From: Proteus cibi | Lineage (GTDB): Bacteria; Pseudomonadota; Gammaproteobacteria; Enterobacterales; Enterobacteriaceae | DNA length: 64,000 nt | Assembly (NCBI RefSeq): GCF_003144405.1 | Contig: NZ_PENW01000016.1 | Span: 144,478 to 208,477, forward strand | Direction: 5' to 3' | Shown: positions 57,185 through 64,000 of the stretch, in pieces | How the letters are laid out: each line of letters starts with the position of its first letter | How positions within the stretch are numbered: position 1 is the first letter of the stretch | Program-made: the position numbers and the translations under genes | Notes under the pieces: generated by a model | Databases searched by the model: none | Told to the model about the DNA's origin: nothing | What the model saw: only the letters and a program-made list of their open reading frames with translations

Positions 57185-58603
57185 ATGGCAAGAATGAAAC
57201 AATGGCAACAAACAGGGCATCCTGCTCGCTTATGGCACCCCATTTCAAACGATCGTATTCAATGTGAACTTTGCCCACGAGCATGTAAAATTAATTTAGG
57301 TCGTACAGGTACTTGTAAGTTAAGACGTAATGAACATGGCAGTTTAGTCACACTCAACTACGGCAAATCGGTGCCTATGACACAAGAATCAATAGAAACC
57401 GAAGCGGTTTACCATTATGCACCTGGTGAACGTATTTTATCGTTAGGTAATATCGGTTGTATGTTACGTTGTGATTTTTGCCAAAACTGGAGTACAAGCC
57501 AAGCCCGTTATGTACAAGATAGTAACGTGGCTTACTACAGCCCTGAAGATGTGGTCAATTATGCGTTAAAACATAATATTCGTGTTTTGTCGTGGACGTA
57601 TAATGATCCGATTGTTTGGCATGAATTTGTTATGGACACAGCAAAACTGGCTCGTGAACATGGTTTAAAAAATCTCTATAAAAGTGCTTTTTATATCAGT
57701 GAAAAAGGTATCGATGAATTACTAGGTGTAATGGATATCTTTAGTATTTCATTAAAATCAATGCAAGATAGCTTTTATCGGAAACATACAGGAGGGCGAT
57801 TACAACCCGTTCTTGACGGTATTAAACAAGTTTATGATGCACGTAAATCCACAAATAGTCCGCACCTTGAAGTCTCTAACTTATGTGTAACGGGACGTAA
57901 TGACTCACTGGAAGAAGCGAAGAAAGTCACAGATTGGATGCTTAAATATCTTGATGCCGATATTCCATTACACTATGTTCGTTTCCATCCTGATTACCAG
58001 TATCGTCATGTTGAACGTACATCAATTCCTTTTCTTGAACAAGCTCGTCAGCAAGCCTTAAATGAAGGTATGCGCTATGTTTATGTGGGGAATGTGTTTG
58101 ATACAGATAGTGCAAATTCTTATTGTCCTGAATGTCATACCTTATTAGTTAAACGTAGCGGGTTAATTGCACAATCTCACTTAGATAATGGGCAATGTCC
58201 TCATTGTCATTTCCAACCATCCATTATTTTACCTTGGGCTGTATCTAATACTGATAAATTATCAGAGCGTATTCCAGATCATTTTATTTGTATTACACAC
58301 GCTTTTCGCGGTCCGGTTCAGGCTTGTCATATTGAACAAAAAAATGACTCGCCAATCTATTATCAATTTATTACGCGACAGGGAGAGCCTGTTGGTCCAA
58401 TCAGCACGAATAGCTGTCATCGTTTTATGCTATCCAAAAGTAGTCCTAAAGCAGAGGGTATCCGCCTTTATCATCATCAAAATGAACCTTGCCAACTCTT
58501 TGAGGTTTACGATCGTGCTCATTTTCCCGTTACCGAAGCCGAAAAAACACATCTTGGTAGCGAAAATGTGCCGATCACACTGATCCCATTAAAAGGACGC
58601 TAA
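57185..58603 (+). CDS. AmrS-type radical SAM protein with C-terminal extension
   Basis: This 472-residue protein has an N-terminal Cys set (C27, C30, C34, C44), the radical SAM cluster GCMLRCDFC (C92, C96, C99), WTYNDPIVWHEF, HLEVSNLCVTG and a closing zinc ribbon (C314xxC317, C338xxC341). This is the AmmeMemoRadiSam (AmrS) family. Ordinary members end near residue 350; here about 120 further residues follow (DHFICITHAFRGPVQACHIEQ, RLYHHQNEPCQLFEVYDRA). The usual AmrA and Memo-type AmrB genes are not adjacent. It lies 3 bp after the acylase gene. Confidence 0.85.
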   Translation: MARMKQWQQTGHPARLWHPISNDRIQCELCPRACKINLGRTGTCKLRRNEHGSLVTLNYGKSVPMTQESIETEAVYHYAPGERILSLGNIGCMLRCDFCQNWSTSQARYVQDSNVAYYSPEDVVNYALKHNIRVLSWTYNDPIVWHEFVMDTAKLAREHGLKNLYKSAFYISEKGIDELLGVMDIFSISLKSMQDSFYRKHTGGRLQPVLDGIKQVYDARKSTNSPHLEVSNLCVTGRNDSLEEAKKVTDWMLKYLDADIPLHYVRFHPDYQYRHVERTSIPFLEQARQQALNEGMRYVYVGNVFDTDSANSYCPECHTLLVKRSGLIAQSHLDNGQCPHCHFQPSIILPWAVSNTDKLSERIPDHFICITHAFRGPVQACHIEQKNDSPIYYQFITRQGEPVGPISTNSCHRFMLSKSSPKAEGIRLYHHQNEPCQLFEVYDRAHFPVTEAEKTHLGSENVPITLIPLKGR

Positions 58604-58607
58604 AAAT

Positions 58608-59849
58608 ATGCCACTCAATAGAGGATGGTCCTTAATACGTGCTCAGCTTATTGCGGCTCAAATTCGTCAAGCGAAACTCGATGATAAAGTACCTAATCTT
58701 CCTATTATTTATTTACCCGGAATTTTAGGCACGAAACTCTTTGATAGACAAAAACAGGCATTTATTTGGGGTGATCATCGTAGTGTTTTTACAAAAAGTA
58801 ATTATGAATATGAACATCCCCATTCTCAGTATTCACCTCGGGTATTAGCCACAGAGCAATTACACGCATTTTCGATTGTGCCTTATTTAGTAAGTACACT
58901 CGTTACTCAAGAGCTTAAAGATGTGCTCGAAACAGCATTAGGTTATCGAGAAGGGCAAGATCTGTTTTTCCTAGCCCATGATTGGCGAGCAGATCACCGG
59001 TTGCTGGTGGATACCATTGATAGAGAAGTTAATCGACTCAAAACGATTTTTGGCGAGAATCAACCTTTTATTTTTATTGCTCAATCTGCGTCTAATCTTG
59101 CAATACGTTATTGGTTACGTCATACCACACCAGAAAATAGGGCATTAGTGGCTAAGTGGTACGCTTTTGGTCCGCCTTGGCATGGTACATTCCAAGCATT
59201 ATCCATGATGGAAACGGGATATTATGCAGGAAGTCGCTATCTTTATGGGTTCTCTCCTGATGATGTCTGTGGTTGTCCTTTTGTATACCAGCTTTTGCCC
59301 CCCAATCCGGTGGTAATAGATAGTTACGGCAGGGCGTTAAGCGATTTTGATATCTATGATGAGGCATGCTGGGAACACTATCGCTTAGGCCCTTATAAAA
59401 CATCAATCAGTTCAGCTCAAAATCAACGGGTAAGAGAAGCGTTGGCACAAAATCTACAGTGTGCTAAACGCTTTACTGATGCGGTGTCAGGGATTAATAC
59501 TGAAGAACAAGCCGTACCACAAGTGTGGTATTTGAGTGATAACAATATCACATTGAAAGCAGCTGTTTATGGTAGAGATCGCTGGTATCTACAAGCCAAA
59601 GAGATTAAACGTGAGTTTCCGCAATTAGTGGCTCAAACATTGACAGTCGGTGATGACCATCTTCCTCTAGAAGGATTATTACAACATTGGCGAGCTCCTA
59701 TTGTACGTGATCGTTATCAACATCCTTGGGGAGAAAGTTTTGCCTTTATTAGCCAAGCATCAACGCATCGCGCGTTAATAAACCATACCCCTAATTTACG
59801 GAGTTTGGCATTTGATATTGCGACTGAGAGAAGAAAAATATACGAATAA
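58608..59849 (+). CDS. LCAT-like alpha/beta hydrolase or acyltransferase
   Basis: This 413-residue protein has the LCAT family opening IIYLPGILGTKLFD (oxyanion region, about 33-46), AHDWRADHR (123-131), a nucleophile elbow at IAQSASNLAIRYW (Ser160) in place of the usual GxSxG, KWYAFGPPWHGTFQAL and VGDDHLP (acid) with a later HRALINH (base). It could release or transfer a fatty acyl chain. It is the last gene of the operon, 4 bp after the radical SAM gene, and a weak hairpin (TGTGGGT/ACCCACA) follows at 59896-59933. Confidence 0.75.
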   Translation: MPLNRGWSLIRAQLIAAQIRQAKLDDKVPNLPIIYLPGILGTKLFDRQKQAFIWGDHRSVFTKSNYEYEHPHSQYSPRVLATEQLHAFSIVPYLVSTLVTQELKDVLETALGYREGQDLFFLAHDWRADHRLLVDTIDREVNRLKTIFGENQPFIFIAQSASNLAIRYWLRHTTPENRALVAKWYAFGPPWHGTFQALSMMETGYYAGSRYLYGFSPDDVCGCPFVYQLLPPNPVVIDSYGRALSDFDIYDEACWEHYRLGPYKTSISSAQNQRVREALAQNLQCAKRFTDAVSGINTEEQAVPQVWYLSDNNITLKAAVYGRDRWYLQAKEIKREFPQLVAQTLTVGDDHLPLEGLLQHWRAPIVRDRYQHPWGESFAFISQASTHRALINHTPNLRSLAFDIATERRKIYE

Positions 59850-60024
59850 ATTAATCGTCGTTAATTGAATATGTCCTCATCATTTTATGAATACCTGTGG
59901 GTTTAAGGATTATTCTTACTCAATAGACCCACATATTCACTTATAAAATGCTACCATTAATTAACCTAACAATATGAAATGTAATCTAAAAATGACGATA
60001 CCTCTTTTAATTGGTGGAATAAAA

Positions 60025-60597
60025 ATGCAAAAAAAAATATTATTAACACTCTTACTAAGTACCTCTACATTTCTTATTTCAAGCTGTAGTTCAACTAATA
60101 GCGTATGGGATCAGTTTGCAAATATTCTTTCAGATGCGGCCCCATTTCTAAAAGAGTCTGAAGAATGGGAAGCCTATAGTATTAAAACCACTCAACAAGG
60201 TGTTGTGTATAGTGCAGCTACTTCAACAGATAAAAAATTTGTTAGTCAAAAAATGGATACCGAATATCCAGCAGCCATTGAACGGCTTTCCAGTCCTTTT
60301 GCGCTAACCAGTAAAACAAAAGAAGATCTAGCCAAAGAAAACCAAGGTTATCGTTTTAAATATAACGATATCATGACAGTAAAAGATAAAAAAACCTCAG
60401 CAACCTTAGGCTATTGTGTAAATTATGATTCTGATAGAGTGATAGATGGCAAGATAAGAGATGTGAGTGACGAGGATAAAATCAGAAATGCATTTATTTA
60501 TGTTGCGAAAGACAAACCTATCTCAGTTTCTACCGTTAGCGCTGAATTTATTAAAGTAATGTGCGGTGAGAAATTTTACAATAAAAATAGAATATAA
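60025..60597 (+). CDS. Putative lipoprotein
   Basis: Starting at MQKKILLTLLLS (60025, GGTGG upstream) this encodes 190 residues with a lipobox LISSC (Cys21). The mature domain has no recognised family: acidic helix (FLKESEEWEAYSI), then strands with YCVNYDSDRVIDGK and a final VMCGEKF with a second cysteine. The open frame extends 17 codons upstream but without a signal peptide. It follows the lux-like operon after 175 bp and is probably separate. Confidence 0.65.
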   Translation: MQKKILLTLLLSTSTFLISSCSSTNSVWDQFANILSDAAPFLKESEEWEAYSIKTTQQGVVYSAATSTDKKFVSQKMDTEYPAAIERLSSPFALTSKTKEDLAKENQGYRFKYNDIMTVKDKKTSATLGYCVNYDSDRVIDGKIRDVSDEDKIRNAFIYVAKDKPISVSTVSAEFIKVMCGEKFYNKNRI

Positions 60598-60858
60598 TTA
60601 TATTAAAAAATAACAATAAAATAAGCTGAATATAAATTATTTAGCTTATTTTTAATTTTAAAAAGTTAATGAATTATAAAGTGGTGCGTTGTCCGTCGAA
60701 TTTTTCAAATATTAAAGAAAAATATGATTTTTATTCTTCTTTTAAAAGCATTATGACCTGCAAGTGTATTTTAGTATTATGCCTCATTTCAATAATTATC
60801 GAAGTGTTTTGCCTCTTTTATAAATATACTCATCATCACCAAATAAAGGAGAACACTA

Positions 60859-61173
60859 ATGATTGCCGTGATATTCGAAGTAAAAATCAAACCTGGAAAG
60901 CAAGATCGTTATTTATCTTTAGCAACTGACTTAAAACCATTACTAACAGATATTGAGGGATTTATTTCAATAGAACGGTTTCAAAGTTTATCAACCAAAG
61001 GAAAATTATTATCACTTTCTTGGTGGGAAAGTGAAGAGGCTGTTTTGCAGTGGAAGCAACATAGTTTACATAAAAGTGCGCAACAAGAAGGTCGAAAATC
61101 TATTTTCGATTTTTACAAAATTAGTATTGTTTCTTTGACGCGTGAATATTCATTTGATGCAGAAAGTCTGTAA
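60859..61173 (+). CDS. ABM-family (antibiotic biosynthesis monooxygenase) protein
   Basis: This 104-residue protein has the ABM dimeric alpha/beta-barrel pattern: VIFEVKIKPGKQDRYLSLATDLKPLL, IEGFISIERFQSLSTKGKLLSLSWWESEEAVLQWKQHSLH. AAGGAG lies before the ATG. Such proteins act on quinone-like compounds or act as heme/aromatic monooxygenases. It is followed by an ArsR-type regulator gene in the same direction; the pairing is common, but the substrate is unknown. Confidence 0.82.
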   Translation: MIAVIFEVKIKPGKQDRYLSLATDLKPLLTDIEGFISIERFQSLSTKGKLLSLSWWESEEAVLQWKQHSLHKSAQQEGRKSIFDFYKISIVSLTREYSFDAESL

Positions 61174-61198
61174 TTAAATAGAGTTGAGATCTTGCTAC

Positions 61199-61218
61199 AA
61201 TAACGTTATTACGTTATT
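61199..61218. promoter_or_regulatory. Palindromic operator upstream of ArsR-type gene
   Basis: The perfect palindrome AATAACGTTATT (61199-61210) is followed directly by a repeat of ACGTTATT. It lies about 45-60 bp before the regulator start, suggesting autoregulation. Confidence 0.5.
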
Positions 61219-61259
61219 ACATCATTAATGACCATGCTATCGAAGGACTTAAATTTCAA

Positions 61260-61961
61260 ATGGCTAAATTAGCGATAAAATCGGAACATCAACACACCGT
61301 AGAGTCAGCAATCGCGGCTGTTGGTGCAGCGATATCTGATATTTCCAGAGTCAAAATACTGTGCGCATTAATGGATGGAAGGGCGTGGACAGCAACTGAG
61401 CTGGGTGTTGTCGCGGATATTTCTGCCTCTACAGCAAGTAGTCATTTATCAAAATTACTCACTAGTGGTCTTATCTCTGTAATATCTCAAGGTAAATATC
61501 GTTATTTCCGATTGGCAAATGATGAAATTGCAAAAGTTATTGAAAATTTAATGAATTTCTCAACTGATCATGTTTCACAAGCTAAAATTACAACACCCCA
61601 AAATTTAAGAAAAGCACGAACTTGTTATAATCACTTAGCAGGTGCAGTTGCTGTTGATATTTACCATTCACTTTGTCAGCAAAAATGGATAACAGAAGAT
61701 GGTCGCGCTATTACAACGCAAGGTCTTGAGCAATTTAAAAATATGGGCATTGAATTTCAAGCAACGCATTCTCGTCATATTTGCTGCCCATGTTTAGATT
61801 GGAGTGAGCGTCGTTTTCATTTAGGTGGACAAATGGGTGCTGCTTTTCTTGATCACGCAGAAACACAAGGGTGGTTAACACGACACCAAGGATATCGGGA
61901 AGTCACTATCAGTGAGAAAGGATATAAAATATTTGCTCAGTATTTTAATGTGAACAGGTAA
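61260..61961 (+). CDS. ArsR-family regulator with C-terminal domain
   Basis: This 233-residue protein has an ArsR winged HTH (about residues 15-90: ISDISRVKILCALMDGRAWTATELGVVADISASTASSHLSKLLTSGLISVISQGKYRYFRLA). It has a longer C-terminal domain than ordinary ArsR, with RTCYNHLAGAVAVDIY and HICCPCLDWSERRFHLGGQMG; the cysteine cluster CCPC could bind metal or sense redox. This longer type is found next to ABM genes. It probably controls the ABM gene and itself. Confidence 0.83.
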   Translation: MAKLAIKSEHQHTVESAIAAVGAAISDISRVKILCALMDGRAWTATELGVVADISASTASSHLSKLLTSGLISVISQGKYRYFRLANDEIAKVIENLMNFSTDHVSQAKITTPQNLRKARTCYNHLAGAVAVDIYHSLCQQKWITEDGRAITTQGLEQFKNMGIEFQATHSRHICCPCLDWSERRFHLGGQMGAAFLDHAETQGWLTRHQGYREVTISEKGYKIFAQYFNVNR

Positions 61962-62205
61962 GGGGAAAAGTTTGTCGAGTAGACCTAATTATATTTTTCC
62001 CGTTCAATGTGTTATCGATAAAAATCTGATGAAAGTAAGATACGAAACAGACCATCATGTGGGTATTAATAAGGTTCATAAAGCCTGAGTCTATAGACTA
62101 AACTCAATTTAACATAATATACATTATGCGAACCTTAGTATCTAAATACGGGTAGGCACTGAAATCTCTGTTTTTGGCTGGTTGATTATGTTGCTTCTTT
62201 TTAAA

Positions 62206-62607
62206 CTAAAGTTCATTCGCCAATGCGTTTTCTAAGTCTCGAATATAGGTTTTTTGTCTTTTCTTCAAATACCACTTCACAAACGGTTTTAATAATATCT
62301 TTTTAGATATCACGACTTCCGTAAAGTCGATTTCAGTGACGCCATTATCAGAATTAAAAACACCTATCCAATGACCTTTGATATTGTCATTTTCCATATC
62401 AAATTCCCAGCGTTGATATGGCACCTTTGCCGTTACCGTAAATGTGGTCGCAAAGCCATCTTTGGTATGCTCAATAAATTTATGATCGTTTATCACTTCA
62501 AGACAGCGTAAATCACTTCGCCATTGATAATTCTCTGTTGAGGTAATCACTTGCCACAATTTTTCAATATCACACTGAAAAGTCGCTTTTATATTGAGCG
62601 TTGCCAT
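62206..62607 (-). CDS. SRPBCC-family protein
   Basis: The ATG at 62607, with GGGGA upstream, gives 133 residues with the START/polyketide-cyclase-like pattern: ATFQCDIEKLWQVITSTENYQWRSDLRCLEV, FTVTAKVPYQRWEFDMEN and TEIDFTEVVISKKILLKPFVKWYLKK. This fold forms a hydrophobic ligand cavity. The ligand is unknown. It is a single minus-strand gene between the ArsR gene and roxA. Confidence 0.78.
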   Translation of the reverse strand: MATLNIKATFQCDIEKLWQVITSTENYQWRSDLRCLEVINDHKFIEHTKDGFATTFTVTAKVPYQRWEFDMENDNIKGHWIGVFNSDNGVTEIDFTEVVISKKILLKPFVKWYLKKRQKTYIRDLENALANEL

Positions 62608-62764
62608 AAATCCCCTTTGAGCCACCTTTTAGACATTCAGAAGCAAAATGTTAATTAATTATATTCCCATCAGAGTTATTAACTCGCCTTTGACACCAAA
62701 CAAAAATATCACCGTGTATTACTTCTATAATTACCCGCTTATTCATTGATACAGATGTGGTCAC

Positions 62765-63886
62765 ATGGTTAACAAATTAAATCTTAATTGGCCTGAATTT
62801 TTAGAAAAATACTGGCAAAAAAAACCTGTTGTACTGAAAAATGCATTTCCTAATTTTGTCGATCCAATCACGCCAGATGAACTGGCAGGTCTGGCAATGG
62901 AACCGGAAATCGACAGTCGCCTTGTCAGCCTCACTGGCAACAAATGGCAGGCAAGTCACGGTCCGTTTGAAGACTTCAGCGAATTAGGCGAAGAAGGATG
63001 GTCACTACTGGTACAGGCAGTTAACCATTGGCATATGCCAGCAGCTGAACTGGTAAAACCGTTTCGAGTGTTACCTGAATGGCGTCTTGACGATCTGATG
63101 ATCTCCTATTCAGTACCGGGAGGTGGCGTCGGACCTCATATTGATAACTATGATGTTTTTATCATCCAAGGAATGGGACGCCGTCGTTGGCGCGTAGGTG
63201 ATGCCCTACCAATGCGTCAATTCTGTCCGCATCCCGCATTACTGCATGTTGATCCGTTTGAACCAATTATTGAGGTGGAAATGGCGCCAGGAGATATTTT
63301 GTATATTCCACCTGGATTCCCTCACGATGGCTTCACCTTTGAAGATACCATGAATTATTCCGTCGGTTTTCGTGGACCCAATGGTCGTGATTTGTTAAGT
63401 AGCTTTGCAGACTATGCTCTAGAACAAGATCTGGGTGGGATAAATTATGGCGATCCAAACCTAACCGTACGCGACAATGCTGGAAGAATGGAAGATCATG
63501 AAGTTGAACGCCTGCGCGCCATGATGATTGAAATGATCAACAAGCCCGGTGATTTTGAACAGTGGTTAGGTCGCTTTGCAACTACACCGCGCCATGAGCT
63601 AGATATTGCACCGTCAGAACCCCCTTATCAATCTGAGGAAGTACTGAATGCACTGAATGATGGTGAAAAACTGATCCGACTAAGCGGACTGCGTGTCCTA
63701 CGTATCGGAGAGCGTTTCTTTGTGAATACAGAAGTTTGGGCGACCAAAGAAACGAAAGGAGCAGATATATTGTGCCAGTTTACAGAAGTTGGTGTAGATG
63801 AACTCGGTGAAGCATTGAAGAACCCAGCCTTTGTTGCGGAATTAACCGAATTTATCAATCAAGGATATTGGTACTTCGAAGAATAA
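62765..63886 (+). CDS. roxA: Ribosomal protein uL16 arginine hydroxylase RoxA (YcfD)
   Basis: This 373-residue JmjC-type 2-oxoglutarate/Fe(II) oxygenase has the metal triad in GGGVGPHIDNYDVF (His, Asp) and PPGFPHDGF (His). It begins WPEFLEKYWQKKPVVLKNAF and ends with a winged-helix-like C-terminal part. E. coli RoxA hydroxylates an arginine of ribosomal protein L16. The base composition is visibly richer in G+C than that of its neighbours. Confidence 0.94.
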   Translation: MVNKLNLNWPEFLEKYWQKKPVVLKNAFPNFVDPITPDELAGLAMEPEIDSRLVSLTGNKWQASHGPFEDFSELGEEGWSLLVQAVNHWHMPAAELVKPFRVLPEWRLDDLMISYSVPGGGVGPHIDNYDVFIIQGMGRRRWRVGDALPMRQFCPHPALLHVDPFEPIIEVEMAPGDILYIPPGFPHDGFTFEDTMNYSVGFRGPNGRDLLSSFADYALEQDLGGINYGDPNLTVRDNAGRMEDHEVERLRAMMIEMINKPGDFEQWLGRFATTPRHELDIAPSEPPYQSEEVLNALNDGEKLIRLSGLRVLRIGERFFVNTEVWATKETKGADILCQFTEVGVDELGEALKNPAFVAELTEFINQGYWYFEE

Positions 63887-63921
63887 GCGATATTTGCTGG
63901 ATATAATAAAACACCTGCCTT

Positions 63922-64000
63922 TGAACTGACCCCAATTTATTGGACAGTTTAAATTAGTTAGGTAAAGACTGAGTTCGGTATTGAACTGGACTCAGTCCTT
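63922..64000. mobile_element. Left end of an IS3-family element (partial)
   Basis: TGAACTGACCCCAATTTATT followed by GGACAGTTT is the characteristic terminal inverted repeat of IS150-type IS3-family insertion sequences. It begins 36 bp after the roxA stop codon. Inside it, GACTGAGTTC and its near-complement form a hairpin. The rest of the element, with the transposase, lies beyond the window. Confidence 0.65.

Noticed and set aside
60669..60929. 86-codon frame between the lipoprotein and ABM genes
   Set aside because: It has a single hydrophobic stretch but runs into the ABM gene, which has a better ribosome site and clear family match.

Overview
The window looks like chromosomal DNA from a low-GC enterobacterium of the Morganellaceae, most likely Proteus. 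The evidence is AT-rich intergenic DNA, gammaproteobacterial housekeeping genes that match E. coli proteins almost end to end (YdeE, YbiT, YaiI, MnmH, YegD, YjbD, XylA/XylB/XylR, RoxA), and an intact xylose operon, which fits Proteus better than most Providencia. The species cannot be fixed from the sequence alone.

Layout. 1-6.3 kb: small secreted proteins, an orphan NlpA/MetQ-type lipoprotein beside a cystathionine gamma-synthase-family enzyme, a GNAT acetyltransferase, an AraC regulator and a phosphoesterase. 6.3-14 kb: three MFS exporters with LysR/TetR regulators and visible palindromic operators, plus an accA-like gene outside its usual dnaE context with two altered motifs. 14-20 kb: a ferric-hydroxamate locus (TonB receptor, then fhuC-fhuD-fhuB) behind a Fur-box-like site. 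20-30 kb: ybiT, yaiI, a two-domain TerD protein, a secreted amidohydrolase, a DUF4139 protein, a DUF4184 membrane protein and mnmH. Two broken gene remnants lie here: a phage-tail-like lectin-fold fragment with an in-frame UGA, and the first 49 codons of an mdtL-like transporter.

30-37 kb: a tRNA gene with anticodon UCG, a large unrecognised 770-residue protein, yegD, a threonine-aldolase-family enzyme and yjbD. 37-44 kb: a xylose locus in which xylA and xylB follow a PatB/MalY-like lyase and an NhaC antiporter, divergent from xylR, with a perfect CRP core site. 44-51.5 kb: a very AT-rich small gene, a long inverted repeat, an exporter-amidohydrolase pair with unusual C-terminal domains, and a Crp/Fnr-type regulator divergent from an adenosine-deaminase-family gene across a perfect 24-bp palindrome.

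51.8-59.8 kb is the most unusual region. It is a compact six-gene operon: LuxE-like acyl-protein synthetase, LuxC-like acyl reductase, extended SDR, penicillin-acylase-family Ntn hydrolase without a signal peptide, AmrS-type radical SAM protein with an extra C-terminal domain, and an LCAT-like alpha/beta hydrolase. No luciferase or LuxD gene is present. The arrangement suggests a fatty-acid activation and reduction pathway to an unknown product, and it is the best candidate here for an undescribed system.

60-64 kb: a lipoprotein, an ABM monooxygenase with an ArsR-type regulator, an SRPBCC protein, roxA (visibly GC-richer than its neighbours), and at the right edge the terminal repeat of an IS3-family element that runs out of the window.
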